The notes under the pieces: model-generated | Databases searched by the model: none | Seen by the model: the letters and a program-made list of their open reading frames with translations, nothing else | Told to the model about the DNA's origin: nothing | NCBI RefSeq assembly: GCF_905147365.1 | Contig: NC_056410.1 | Location: 1,029,501 to 1,093,500, forward strand | DNA length: 64,000 bases | From: Aricia agestis | Taxonomy: Eukaryota; Arthropoda; Insecta; Lepidoptera; Lycaenidae | Reading direction: 5' to 3' | In this document: piece by piece, positions 1-11,276 of the stretch | How positions within the stretch are numbered: the stretch's first letter is position 1 | How the letters are laid out: each line of letters begins with the position of its first letter | Position numbers and translations under genes: made by a program

Positions 1-261
1 AAGGTATTAGTGCACACGGGCCCATGTCTACTGTCTGCAGGTTTCGTGCAGTTTCGGCCTAAAGAATTACGCGAGAATTGTACATTTACCCGCAAGAAAG
101 CCTATGTCCTTCCGCATAGTCCACACTAAATATCCGTGTCAAATTATATAAAAATCTGTCCAGTGGTTCGCCGTTCGCGACAATAACAAAATAAATAACA
201 AACAAATAAATAAATAAACATACTCTTTAGTTCTTTACTCTTCAGCTTCAATATTTCTAAT
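1..261. repeat. LINE-tail-like repeat at the left edge
   Basis: ttacgcgagaattgtacattta... and the (aaat)n run at 200-220 resemble the other LINE tails. The left boundary is outside the window. Confidence 0.4.
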
Positions 262-690
262 TTTTTTTAATTAAATTTGGGGGCAAACGAGCAATCGAGT
301 CACTTGATGGAAAGCAACTACCGTTGCCCATAGTCACTCGCAACATCAGAAGATTTACAGGTGCTGTGCCGGCCTTTTAACTTTTAAGAGGGAATACACT
401 CTATTCTTGAAAGTTTACAGGTCGTATTGGTCCGGAAATATTGTAAGCGACATTTCGTTCCAGAGTTTTACTGTGCGTGGAAGAAAGTTACGCGAAAAAC
501 GCACTATGAAAGAATGCCAGTTGCCATTCATAAATGTGGTGATTGATGAGGAAGACGGTATATTTTTCGCGTGGAACGATGGCGGAAAGTTGCAGGAGGT
601 ATGATTCCGAAAAATTATTCGGAGCACTCTCCGTGATACACCCGATAAAGGATGCAGAGCGAAGCCACATCTCGGAGTAATTCCAAGGAG
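262..690 (-). pseudogene. 3' end of a CR1-like LINE
   Basis: On the minus strand the frames give WLRSASFIGCITES and, after a shift, FIVRFSRNFLPRTVKLWNEM followed by IFPDQYDLQTFK. This is the C-terminal end of a CR1-type RT polyprotein, with frameshifts. Its 3' UTR (400-262) contains the 'gtcacctgatggaaagcaac' segment that is also the tail of the SINE copies at 9.0, 49.3, 51.4, 53.3 and 60.7 kb. Confidence 0.65.
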
Positions 691-733
691 TCCAGTCGAG
701 CTAGATATAATTATGTGATTTTTGTTTCCATCG

Positions 734-867
734 GCCGCACTCAGAGACATAATTAATGATGATTAAACTTCGATCTCATAGAGTTTAACAAATAATGTAT
801 ATGGGGCTTATGGCAAAATCTTCATTGAATTACAGTTAAGTAATTAATATTCGTCTCTGAGTGCGGC
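734..867. repeat. MITE, TIR gccgcactcagagac, copy 1
   Basis: 134 bp with 15-bp inverted ends (gccgcactcagagac / gtctctgagtgcggc). The interior matches 3223-3353. Confidence 0.75.
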
Positions 868-1477
868 AGTATGTATTGTGGAGCTGATAATATATCATAC
901 TAGATCAGTGTTTAACACGCCCATCGCTGGCAGAAGCCGCGCCGGCTGCAGGTGCGGTCGAAAAGCCCCTTCCTTTGTTTACGTTGCAGTTAAAATGGAA
1001 ATCACGAGCTACGTAATCGACTTTCACTATTAATTAATGTAACTCCGGCGCCTATAGTTTACGCTTAGTAAAGTTTTCCACGTTCATTACGACTACAAGA
1101 GGACGCGACGCGATATTATAAAATGCTCATTACTCATTCGGATAATAACATTTTTAACAAAGCAAGAAAGGCAGAGCGACAGTGCCTGCACCTGTTTAGG
1201 AGTAATTCTGAAATCTTTCTTCCGCTACTTAGTAGACTGGTGGATTGTAAAATCATATAGATATTACCACGTTCAGGAACCACGTATTCATGGCGCGAAA
1301 ACGTGGTTGGGCGCGACTTGCGAGTCGCAACAATAAAGAGCACACAGTGCGAACTGGTGATCTGTGATTCGGTCTCTTCATAGGTAATGACAGTTGTAAA
1401 TATTTTAGAATATTGTTTCATATTTTATAGAAAATTTTTTTATATAACACTTTACTTAAGTTTGCCATAATATATAC
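868..1477. other. Unassigned sequence
   Basis: No ORF with recognisable content, no splice-bounded exon and no repeat match within the window. Confidence 0.5.
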
Positions 1478-1696
1478 CAGCCTTTCCCAAAGTGGGCGAT
1501 AACGTCCCCTTGTGGGCGCTGAAGGTCTGAAGGGTGGTGTGGGACCCAGAAAAACAATGGGGGCGTTGTGGAGAGGCTTGGGGGGTGATTTCTTTCATCA
1601 GGATTTAGGATGCATTTTAAATTGAAACCATCGGGGGCCTAAAATATAATTTGTTCTTATAGTGGGCGGTAGACAAAATAAGTTTGGGAACGTACG
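1478..1696. repeat. hAT-like MITE
   Basis: Starts cagcctttcccaaagtggg and ends gtttgggaacgtacg, imperfect inverted ends of the 'cagtggttcccaaa' kind common in non-autonomous hAT elements. No clear 8-bp duplication is visible. Confidence 0.5.
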
Positions 1697-1769
1697 ATTA
1701 CTTACCATACATTCATATTGTCAATACCATGATTTTGCAAATAAACTTTCTTATTGTTATTCTTTTTAC

Positions 1770-2290
1770 TAGAGATCGCCCAATGGTCGAAATTCGACCT
1801 TACTTTCAACGACATTAGGACTACTACATATAGGTAGTAGTCCTAATGTCGTTGAAAGTAAGGTCGAATTTCGAATTTGTAAAAAATATTGACTTTATCA
1901 TTTTTTTTCAACTCTTGTCTCTGGGACTTAGCTGATCTCAGACTGGCCGTGTAAGCATTGTCTCATAGTATCTTAGATTCAATAAAAAAACTATAATCCA
2001 TTTTCAATTTGTCAACTTGTTAACAGATTTCAACCATAAATAAAAGAGTATAATTCGTATGTATAGGCTTGTCACTCAAAAATCTGTCATTTCTCATGTG
2101 TGTGTGTTGTAGTGTGTGTAATGTTTTATTTGTGAAGAAAATGTATAAGCATAATTTTAAAATAATATTAGCTCGATGCACTCCTTCACCATATAAACTA
2201 TAACTGTGCAAAATTTCATGCACCTACGTTTCCCCATATTTCGTAAAAAGGGTTACAAAGTTTTTCGTTCGCGTATTAATATTATGATGA
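1770..2290 (+). repeat. Dispersed repeat D, copy 1
   Basis: Runs from agagatcgcccaatggtcg to gcgtattaatattatg. The same sequence occurs inverted at 50233-50690 and diverged at 58505-58770. Copy 1 carries the 86-bp hairpin at 1788-1873. Confidence 0.7.
1788..1873. repeat. Perfect 40-bp hairpin
   Basis: Left arm 1788-1827, six-base loop, right arm 1834-1873, with no mismatch. The copy of this repeat at 50.6 kb has one arm only, so the hairpin arose by local inverted duplication. Confidence 0.92.
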
Positions 2291-2552
2291 TAAATGATTT
2301 CTTACCAGCAACACTATATAAATTGATGCAATAACACAGGGTTTTTTTGGAAACATATTTTTTTAATAATTAAAAATAGTCTGTCCAGGAATTTTTAGGC
2401 AACCTATTCTTGATCTATTTTCTTATATACTAAATTTATTTTAAAATATATTTTTCATTCTATTATCAGCTCGGTGAAGGTCGATCGAAGCTCGGATTTT
2501 AGACCAGATAGACGAAAATATACTAAAGACATAATATTATTATAAATCCTAA

Positions 2553-2554
<2 letters not shown>

Positions 2555-2650
<96 letters not shown>
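2555..2650. repeat. (TA)48 microsatellite
   Basis: 96 bp of uninterrupted TA, abutting a dispersed repeat on its right. Confidence 0.97.
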
Positions 2651-2651
<1 letters not shown>

Positions 2652-2876
2652 CTCAAAAGTGACTGACTGATTGACATAGTGATCTATCAACGCACAGCCC
2701 AAACCACTGGACGGATCGGGCTGAAATTTGGCATGCAGGTAGATATTATGACGCAGGCATCCGCTAAGAAAGGATTTTAAAAAATTCTCCACCTAAGGGG
2801 GTAAAATAGGGGATGAAAGTTTGTATATAATAATCCTTCTTAACGCGAGCGAAGCCGCGGGCAAAAGCTCGTTCTC
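2651..2876 (+). repeat. Dispersed repeat E, copy 1
   Basis: Contains cgcacagcccaaaccactgg, aaatttggcatgcaggtag and gcgagcgaagccgcgggc. A second copy is at 42450-42675, also preceded by a short TA run. It looks like a retroposon or LINE tail. Confidence 0.75.
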
Positions 2877-3222
2877 TTATAACAGGTAAATGCAAAGTCT
2901 TCAATCAAAAAACAATTAAGTATTAATATTAGTTTGGTAATTCCCTTGCGAATCTTTGGACTTCCCACTACACTTATCTTAAGTCCTAAAACCAGCCGGA
3001 ATTGTAGCATGGCAATTAGCCATGTGGCATAGATAACGCATGCCATCAGCCATGGCTATGTGGTATAGCAATGGCGTATAATCCTACCACTTTAACGAAG
3101 GAAAGTGCCACAAGTACTCTACATAATCTGTGGCTAGTGAGTAGTGGATTTGCGACTTCCTTGTTGCCTCACGATTGGGTAGACCGCTGTACGGTTAAGT
3201 AATCAACCGAAAGACTTTAACC

Positions 3223-3353
3223 GCCGTACTCAGAGACATTTAACTACGATTAACCTTCGACTTAATAGAGTTTGACAGATAATGTATGGGGCTTATGTCA
3301 AAATTTTGAATTAATTACATTTAAGTAATTAATGTTCCACTCTGAGTGCGGCA
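3223..3353. repeat. MITE, TIR gccgcactcagagac, copy 2
   Basis: Same family and orientation as 734-867 (shared 'taatgtatggggcttatg' core). The ends have diverged slightly. Confidence 0.72.
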
Positions 3354-4514
3354 GTAAGACATTGAAAAGCCTAAACTTCAATGTCTAGAGAAGAAATAAT
3401 AATTTAAAATAGGAATTTAAATGTCAAATAGTGAAGTAAGCTCTATAGCTTATCTTCCTATGAAGACTTTTAGAGATGGGAAACCTTATCGATAATGGCT
3501 AAAACGATCGCTATCACTGCTTGTTCTTATAGTTTTTCTCAAACAAGCCGGATGTTAATAATATAGCGCTTTCGCAAATTATTTGATTTTCCTTCGCCTA
3601 TCTCGAAACACAACGACACGACGCAACCTTTTAACTGCACAAAAAAACTTATAAATCACAGTCACCTTCGCGAATCTGTCGTAGCCACATCTATTCGCAA
3701 AAAAAATAAAAAAAACGCACTGGCCACAAACAACACTGGCATTAAAAACTCGTTCGTATCACAATACACTTTCGAGTGAAAGTGCAAGATATCGTGGCCG
3801 ACTTCGCTCAGCCACCACTACGCGCTGACTGCGACTGCAAATCCCACATAGTACCTACACCGGCAATCCGACTCGAGTGTTGTGCTACTTCACTATCGAT
3901 AAAATGATAACTTTGTTGCCAGCAGTCTGTCTTGGCGCGGGGCGCAAAACACGTGTTATGAGGATAGAGATAAGACGGATATTAAATGTTTTAATTCTAT
4001 TTGAAAAATATTGTCGAACATATAATATTTAATAACTGCTATATCATAATTTTGACCGCGCAAATTAAAATATGTACTTAATAAGTAATGATGCTTCTGT
4101 GACCTGTGCAGTGTCCACAAAACAGTTATAAGCCTGCTCTATCGGCAAACTAACACTGTCATCGTACAATTATTATCATTTAGATAAAACACTACAAAGT
4201 AGTAATAACTCTACAAAAATTAAAGCTGCTTGATGAGAAAAACACGTAAAAAGGCATCATTCAAGCTTAAAAAGTTACGTAGAGTATCGATAAATTTAAA
4301 TATTTTATCGAATATATAACATAATATGTATTCACAACTTAATTCAATTTCATCAAGACAGGATATTATATTTGTTGCCATTGTGGTTATTTACTTGGAC
4401 ATGACATACATAATTAACTTTAAATACTTTATTCAAACAGCAGAATAGCAGAAAAGGGTATATGCATAGTATGTTATCTAATAAAACATTCATCATTATA
4501 ATATATAGAAATAA
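3354..4514. promoter_or_regulatory. Possible promoter region with DRE-like motifs
   Basis: TATCGATA-like sites (TTATCGATA at about 3487, CTATCGATAA at about 3892, GTATCGATAA at about 4286) surround a GC-richer stretch at 3600-3950. DREF sites of this type mark insect housekeeping promoters. A weak donor (AAG then gtgact, minus strand) lies near 3670. No coding exon is seen, so this is tentative. Confidence 0.25.
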
Positions 4515-4915
4515 GGCTGCCATCCGTCCGGATTTCCCCGGATTTGTCCTAGTTTGAAGGGCGTCCGGGGACCGCCCGGCCCGGCCGGGTTTTTGAAAAG
4601 TGTCCGGGTGAAATCCGGATACTTTTGTCGAGAGAAATTCAAATTTTCGTCATGCAGCAACAAACGAAAGATAAAAACTTGCTAACCACACACACTTCTT
4701 TGGTTTCTTCTTTAATCAAAAAGTACGATTTCAAGGACTTAAATTAAAAGGATTTTAACAAATTCTTGTTGGAAAAGAAAGATGTTTAGCCAAAATTGGC
4801 AAAACGTAATCGTAAATACTTTTTAAGAGGTGTCCGGGGAAATAACCATATTTCGGATAAATGTCCGGTATTTTTGTCGTGCTTACCGGCGACGGCAATT
4901 TAGGTGATGGCAGCC
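4515..4915. repeat. TIR element ggctgccatc
   Basis: 401 bp with 10-bp ends ggctgccatc / gatggcagcc and a CCGG-rich interior (repeated 'tccgg' motifs). No transposase is encoded. Confidence 0.55.
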
Positions 4916-5389
4916 CTATGTAGAAAATATAAGGAACCATCCTTGTAAAATATCGACATAATAATGCACACGACACATCACTACAAGTTTATAAGGCCAT
5001 TTACCGCTTGTACCGTCAATTACAAATACGTCCAAGACATTACAGACCTTAGCCAGCATATAATAGGATTCCTTTTATAACTTCTACTACTATGGTAGTT
5101 AGTAGTATCTCTAGGTCTAGAGTCTAGACGACGTAAGATATTTATTAATCTGAGCAATGACATTCCACTGGTGTTGGCCCAATTTTGAATTTGGCAAAAC
5201 AGTTAGTCCAGCGTCCAGCCGCAACTCTTATATAACTGTATTTACCTCCAAACCGTTCACTGATTTCAATACAATAATATTATACTCCTTTTTAAAAGCC
5301 AGTTATTAAGTAAAAAAAAATAATTATTGATTGAAACTTTCATCAATTACGCTGTTGCAAACAACTGCATGACGCCTGAAGGTGTATTT
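4916..5389. other. Unassigned sequence
   Basis: No gene or repeat recognised. Confidence 0.4.
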
Positions 5390-6370
5390 TTTATTTGCCA
5401 AACGATTTGTACCACCCTGAAACTTTTTTTAACAGTTCCCTGTATGATCATAAATAGGACCCTGATAATGCCATACCTGTGGGAGGCAGCGAATATGAAC
5501 TATATTATTTCAAAATCCTAAGATTTTATATGTAATTTCAAACGGTTTTTCAAGTATGGCGCCACTTTTTCCCACTACTACAAGTATGGCAAATATAATA
5601 ATGGTCACATTCTATCGTATAATTTCCAAAAGTCCAAATGCCATACTGGTACAAATCGTCCAATTTTTATCACTTTTTTGCTCAAGTCCGAGAGTCATCC
5701 CGCCCCATGGTTACAATCTGTAACATCTTTTTTTGGTACAATTGCCAAATGACGAGACTACCAATGATGCTATGATGTAAAAAATGAGTTTGCGTATTTT
5801 ATAGTCGTATTTTTGAAACGTGTCAAATAAATAAGTATTTCAAGTATGCCAGCACTTTTTCCGCCTACTAGAAGTATGGGAAAAATAATAACGGTCATAT
5901 TTTGTCAAATACTTTCCATAAATTTAAATGCCATACTGGTACAAATCGTCTGGCAAAAAAAAAAATTACAACTTTGCAGTGCAGTGGTATGGCGGCCATT
6001 GGGCGCTGTCGGAAAAGTATGGCAAGGTGATTTTCGTGAATGGCTACTCGACGATGATTAGCTATGCAAAAATTAGCCTGGTACAAATGGTTTAATTTTT
6101 TTATTAAAATTAACGTATTCGCGTTGGTATGGCGGGCTGTAAGCCGCACCCGACAAGTATGGCATTACGCTTTCGCCTACTTATTTTTTTTTCGACTATC
6201 TGAAAATACAAGCATTTTTGTGGAACAAATCGTTCGACACTCGTTAACACGTTCGATTAACGCCCACGCGTTTGGGCTGCCAGTGCGAGCGCTATGACAA
6301 TCATTTTCCTTTTTGCCTTTACGTAATTATACCCCTGTAAAACCGCCATACTGGTACGAATGACCAAGAA
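5390..6370 (+). repeat. Internally repetitive segment ('ccatactggtacaaatcgtc')
   Basis: The block 5552-5665 recurs at 5841-5953 with about 80% match by eye. The phrase ccatactggtacaaatcgtc occurs at about 5640 and 5930 and, diverged, near 6078 and 6345. An inverted form (gccaaacgatttgtacc) is at 5396. Not identified. Confidence 0.5.
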
Positions 6371-6471
6371 TTTTGTGTCAGTATCTCCAGGCCTATACCG
6401 GGATGAAAAGTATCCTATGTACTTTGACTTTTCCCGGGACTCGAAAATATCTCCATACCAAACTCCTCCTC

Positions 6472-6838
6472 GCCTCCGTGGTCTAGTGGTATAGAGCGCG
6501 GCTCTTGACTTGGAGGTCATGGGTTCGATTCCCGGCGTTGGAAACATGTTATTTCCAAGTTTGGTTAGGACTTAGGACAATGCAGGCTGATCACCTGATT
6601 GTCTGACAAGTAATATATCCATGCGTCGGATGGGCATGTAAAAAGTCGGTCCAGCGCCTGATCTCTCGCCGGTCGTGTCGGTTTTCCGTCCCACTGGGTT
6701 ATGAGACTAAAGGAATAGAGAGTGCTCTTGTGTACTAAGCACACACTTGGGCACTATAAAATTACTGCTGCGTAACTGGCCTGGTTTCAATGAAACCAGC
6801 TACCGTCACCGAAACCGGTGTGTGAGCTATTATTATAC
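6472..6838 (+). mobile_element. tRNA-derived SINE, + copy
   Basis: The head 6472-6543 looks like a tRNA: box A tggtctagtgg, box B ggttcgattcccg, pairing acceptor-like ends. An unrelated body and an AT-rich tail follow. A second copy lies at 63595-63950 in the opposite orientation, which excludes a single functional tRNA gene. Confidence 0.85.
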
Positions 6839-7092
6839 CAAACTTTATCAAAATCGATTTATATAAGTGCCTTATAAAAAATAATAGCAATTCTCAAACT
6901 GAAAAAGGTGATAATTCTCATATTCAAGGTCTTGTGACCTAAGAGAAAGTAAAAGTTTGTGATTTTAGTGTTTGATGTGACTAGCTGATCTGATAGCTGC
7001 TAAGATTGAGACATTGTTTTTTTTCGAAAACTCCTATAATACTACTTAGTATTTTCATTAAAATAGACCTACTTTAATTGTAAAATTGTTAC

Positions 7093-7133
7093 CTGGCCAT
7101 TTTCTTCTTATTGCTTCAAACCCAAGAACACAT
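7093..7133 (-). other. Candidate micro-exon with possible start ATGGCCAG
   Basis: On the minus strand, cttttacag precedes 41 nt ending AAAATGGCCAG and the donor gtaaca. The ATG at 7100-7098 is in a good context (AAAATGGCC) and would begin a coding region continuing leftwards. No further coding exon was recognised between 1 and 7 kb, so the gene is unidentified and may extend outside the window. Confidence 0.3.
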
Positions 7134-8048
7134 CTGTAAAAGAAAATTAAAATATTATATATAACCACAAAAATAGGTGGATTGTTTTGAAATTGAAAAA
7201 ATATTATATATTCATTATAATATTACATTTTCTGTGTGAAAGTAAAAGAATACTTGCAATAGTATATTTTTTTAAGATGTTGTTGGTTGTGCAAACAGGT
7301 AAAATTTCCAACATTACTATAATTTGTATATTTTGATATGACAAAAAAGTGGCATAATATTATGTCCATTGCTGTGGTCTTTTCCTTATGGTTGTGGTCT
7401 GCCTGCCTAGCATACACCAACAAGATATCTCACTCTACATGTTTTCTCGATGTTTGATGGTTGACCCTAGCATGACAAACATTTTTTCCCGCATAGATCT
7501 ATCATCGAAATAACACATTTTTATAGAGTTTTGTCGAGATAATGTTGAGATTTTGACATTATGAGGCAAGTAGTTTTTGATTTTGAATCTGTTATTATAT
7601 ATATATATTGTTTTAATGTTATTAGTGTCTTGTCTAGTCAAAACCATGTCACATGCACAGGAATTCAAAAACCTTTCTGTCTTGTCTCACAGTAATAGTG
7701 AAAGGCTTAGATTTAGTCTTTAAAGTGCTGTAAATTGTAATGCTATTGCATCACAATAATTAACTAACACAGCTTACACACTGTCTTTGAAGAAATCTGT
7801 AAGCCGGATTAACTTTTTATTTAGATTATGTTTATCAGTAGATAATGACTGCTTAGTAACATAGCATAATATTTTTATCCCCTTTATGTAACACTGATGA
7901 TCCTTTTATAAGTTACTACTTCAACACACTTAACATACATGTGCTAGTCATGTAAAATATATTTTATCAACAACAACAGAACCAACCACTGTCCACCCAC
8001 CACCATTATATTAGGTGTAGTTACACATTGTTGTTACCTACCAAACGC
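7134..8048. other. AT-rich intron-like sequence
   Basis: No coding exon. Would be intronic if the two candidate minus-strand exons on either side are real. Confidence 0.35.
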
Positions 8049-8271
8049 GCCTACCAAATCCTGTATGTGTTTTTAGTCAAATATTCAGGGGTAAACAATA
8101 AACTATTTTATTTCATGATGGTTGGACTTATCAATAGATTAAAAATGTGGTATGGTGGCAAATCTTATTATGTATGAACTAAGATGTTTAATTTATTGAT
8201 AAATCCATCAATCACTCAATAAAATAGTTTATTGTCTAATTTGACTAAAACACAATACAGGATTAGGCAGG
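8049..8271. repeat. Foldback/MITE, ~80-bp arms
   Basis: The left arm starts gcctaccaaatcctgtatg and the right arm ends acaggattaggcaggc. The inner ataaactattttatt blocks also pair. No coding capacity. Confidence 0.75.
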
Positions 8272-8621
8272 CACAACAACGACATATAATGTTGTGTGAT
8301 TATGATATAAGCTGACCCATATAGAGGAAGTGTAGTATTTGATAATATATATACAGTGTGTTGACACAACACACGGAATACATCTACATAGTAACAAACT
8401 TCTTTTGTTTGATCAAAAAGATACAAAGATACTCTAAAATGTAAGCGAAATATTTTTAGATCATATACCTAACTCTCACTCGTGTAAGATAAACAATTGA
8501 TGTATATCTTACCGAAATCTGTTGATAAATACATTGTCTGAGTGAAAGTGTATAGTGCAGATACATTATAGATTTGATCTGTCCATTATTAACCTTTATA
8601 CATATAAAAAGAAGTACTTAC

Positions 8622-8685
8622 AACACCAAAAGACGTTGTTGACCGATATTTAGGCCACTTGTACACCTTCAACACCCATTTAACG
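8622..8685 (-). other. Candidate 5' UTR exon of the same minus-strand gene
   Basis: 64 nt lie between a pyrimidine-rich acceptor (gcctattcag) and the strong donor gtaagtac. Its only ATG frame stops after 9 codons, so it reads best as a non-coding exon spliced to the candidate exon at 7133-7093. TGTCA motifs at 8918-8962 may mark the promoter. Confidence 0.3.
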
Positions 8686-9009
8686 CTGAATAGGCGATAA
8701 ACTTAAATAGAAGAAACAAGTTTAGAATAATAGCTTTAATTGACAAAATAAATATGAGTGTCACTTTTAAGCACAATAATTTTGTAGAATTCTTCACTAT
8801 TATTTAATTATAAAACCTTGTGTTTTAATATTAAAATGATAAAAAACTTGATTTACTAATTTTTGCACAGCCCAAAGGTTTTTGTTTGTAAAATGACATT
8901 TGGAATCGAATGAGTAATGATTACTGTCAAGTGTCAAACTGTGACTGTCATCTGTCAGTTTTTTTTTTGTTGGCTTTTGGCACTGACACCGGTTGTGTAC
9001 TTTGCCACG

Positions 9010-9320
9010 TATTTTTTTTTTATGAAATAAGGAGGCAAAGGAGCAAACGGGTCACCTGATGGAAAGCAACTTCCGTCGCCCATGGACACTCGCAGCATCA
9101 GAAGAGCTGCAGGTGCGTTGCCGGCCTTTTAAGGGGTAACAGGGGAGGGTAGGGAAGGGAATTACAGGGGAGGGTGAGGAAGGAAATAGGGGAGGGTAGG
9201 GAAGAGAAAAGGGTAGGGGATTGGGCCTCTGGTAAACTCACTCACGCCTGTTTTCTGTGAGGACGTGGTATTTCTCCGGTCGAGACGACCAATTCGTACC
9301 GAAGCATGGCTCTCCCACGT
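9010..9320 (-). mobile_element. SINE A, copy 1
   Basis: On the minus strand runs from acgtgggagagccatgcttc through a G-poor middle (aggg repeats on the + strand) to a tail cgtttgctcctttgcctcc plus an A-rich end. The tail is shared with the CR1-like LINE at 262-400. Confidence 0.75.
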
Positions 9321-9593
9321 CACAAACGTATACGTCGATTCAGTGGTAGACGCTTTACGGCTTTACTGAAACTTTCGACGGAGCTTTGGAGGGAACACAA
9401 AATTGAAAATATCACGTTTTTGGATATTGCATCACTTTCCTACACTTGTGCATATTATCGAATATGTTGTGGTTAATAACCTAACAATATTTTAAATTTC
9501 ACATATACAAAGATATAATGTGAACGGTCGGCACCGCGATGTATTAATTGATGTACGGTGTACCTATTATTAATTATTATTATAATGCAGTCT

Positions 9594-9721
9594 TGTATAA
9601 CGTATTTATGGTCTATGTATTATGACAAGCCCTGACATTATTGTATTAGAAATATGGTATGAAAGTATGTAGAGTTTTGAGGTGAATATAAGATATTATA
9701 CAGTCCACGGTGTTTTCTTCA
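9594..9721 (+). repeat. 5' LTR of the BEL/Pao element
   Basis: 128 bp, TG...CA termini, base-for-base identical to 16407-16534. Confidence 0.93.
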
Positions 9722-9741
9722 TGGTCTTCGAGCAGCCGGAT
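9722..9741 (+). other. Primer-binding site, tRNA-Tyr-like
   Basis: Starts TGG immediately after the 5' LTR. The segment tggtcttcgagcagccggat resembles the complement of an insect tRNA-Tyr 3' end, with small indels. The exact primer tRNA is inferred. Confidence 0.6.
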
Positions 9742-9809
9742 ATAACAAAAGAGCCAGCGTATTATGTGGATAAGCAGTTAAGTAAATAGATTTATTTAAG
9801 AGATGAGTA

Positions 9810-11276
9810 TTGAAATACGAGAAAATTTATAGCGGTTTCCTTGGCGACATACAAACAAGAGCCCATAATTTGGAAATATATTTTATCTTTGATTTTTCTT
9901 TACTGTTATTATTTGCAAGAATGGAAGGTTTAATAAGAGTGCAGAAACATTTACGAGTCCAAATGTTGAACGAGTATACAAAGTTTCAAAACATAACTCA
10001 TAATGGCAAAATATCTCAATCTTATATAGAGGTGAGACTAGAGAGCTTAGAGAATACTTGGAAAAGATTCGAATCTAACCATTTTAAGCTGCTGACAATG
10101 GAGGAATTGCAAGAAGAATGTAGCTATTTAGTAGATAATATTTTTGAAGAAGGAAAGGAAGTTTTCTTGGAATACAAGGGAAAGTTGAGGGAATACCGGA
10201 TGGATCATAGCTTGAATGGGCAAAAATCAGTAACGTTGCCAGAAATAACCATACCAATTTTCTGTGGACATTACGATGAATGGCCGTCATTCCACGACTT
10301 GTTTGAGACAGTTATACATAGAAATTCAAATTTAGCTAACGTAGAAAAACTGTATTATCTGAAGGCCCACATTAAAGGAGATCCAGAACAGCTGCTTAGA
10401 CATGTACCAATTACTGCAGAGAATTATGAGAAGTGTTGGGAATTGATTAATAGAAGATACAGTAATAGGCGATATATAGCTAACAACATATTAATACGCT
10501 TATTTGATCAGGAAATTATAACTGTGGAGAGAAGCAGTGAATTAAAAACACTTCTAGATACAACTAATGAGTGTTTAAGTGCCTTGTCGAATTTAGGTTT
10601 CGATGTTTCGACTTGGGACATATTAATTAATCATATTGTCACTCAAAAACTAGACCAAGGTTCTAAAAGGGAATGGGAACAGAACATTAGTCATAACATA
10701 GAAAGCTTACCTTCTTTTACGGAACTAACAAAATTCTTAGAAGCTAAATTTAGAACATTAGAAATTTTAGAATTGGAAAAGAGAGAGACAAGACAAGAAC
10801 CAAATATCGACAAACGGCCAAGATTAGAGCTGATAGAGAGTGGGCCAAGATTGAAGCCGGTACATAGAGCACAAGTTTTCCATGTTGTTGCTGCAACGTG
10901 TGGATATTGTAAGGAGGGTCACAAGATAGAAGAGTGTCAAAAGTTTCGACAAATGGAAATGAGTAGTAGGTTAGATTTTGTTAATAGCAATAGATTATGT
11001 TTTAATTGTTTAGGGTCATACCATAGGGCATCTAGGTGTAAGCAATCCAATGGTTGTCAATGTTGCCATAGGCGGCATCACACGTTATTGCACGCAGAAA
11101 AGCAACATGGTAGTTCACGAGGGTTGAATTGTACGAGAAAGCAGTGTCATGTAGCCTTTAATAAAACTGTATGTTATGACAAGGAAACATCGGTCAGAAG
11201 CAGGTCAGCAAATTTAGTGGACGATTATAATAGTATTCGTTATAATATTAGAGGTGATCCGTTCGCAAACAATTAA
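9810..11276 (+). CDS. BEL/Pao gag (DUF1759-type) with zinc knuckles
   Basis: 488 codons from the first ATG. The Met at 9921 (MEGLIRVQKHLRVQM, 451 aa) matches where BEL/Pao gags usually begin, so it is the likelier start. The central region (about residues 140-300) has the conserved LPEITIPIFCGHYDEWPSF, LYYLKAHIKGDPEQLL and YSNRRYIANNIL blocks of DUF1759 gag. C-terminal Cys/His motifs follow: CGYCKEGHKIEEC at about residue 363, CFNCLGSYHRASRC at about 396 and CQCCHRRHHTLLH. Gag should form the particle and bind RNA. The ORF is complete and ends without leading into protease/pol. About 380 nt of 3' UTR-like sequence follow before the DIRS insertion. Confidence 0.88.
   Translation: MKYEKIYSGFLGDIQTRAHNLEIYFIFDFSLLLLFARMEGLIRVQKHLRVQMLNEYTKFQNITHNGKISQSYIEVRLESLENTWKRFESNHFKLLTMEELQEECSYLVDNIFEEGKEVFLEYKGKLREYRMDHSLNGQKSVTLPEITIPIFCGHYDEWPSFHDLFETVIHRNSNLANVEKLYYLKAHIKGDPEQLLRHVPITAENYEKCWELINRRYSNRRYIANNILIRLFDQEIITVERSSELKTLLDTTNECLSALSNLGFDVSTWDILINHIVTQKLDQGSKREWEQNISHNIESLPSFTELTKFLEAKFRTLEILELEKRETRQEPNIDKRPRLELIESGPRLKPVHRAQVFHVVAATCGYCKEGHKIEECQKFRQMEMSSRLDFVNSNRLCFNCLGSYHRASRCKQSNGCQCCHRRHHTLLHAEKQHGSSRGLNCTRKQCHVAFNKTVCYDKETSVRSRSANLVDDYNSIRYNIRGDPFANN

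Noticed and set aside
407..604. 65-aa plus-strand ORF
   Set aside because: Antisense shadow of the CR1-like LINE tail.
2523..2792. ORF with a long Ile-Tyr repeat
   Set aside because: It is only the translation of the (TA)48 microsatellite and flanking repeat.
6472..6543. A functional tRNA gene
   Set aside because: Boxes A and B are present, but the sequence continues into a SINE body that recurs at 63.6-63.95 kb.
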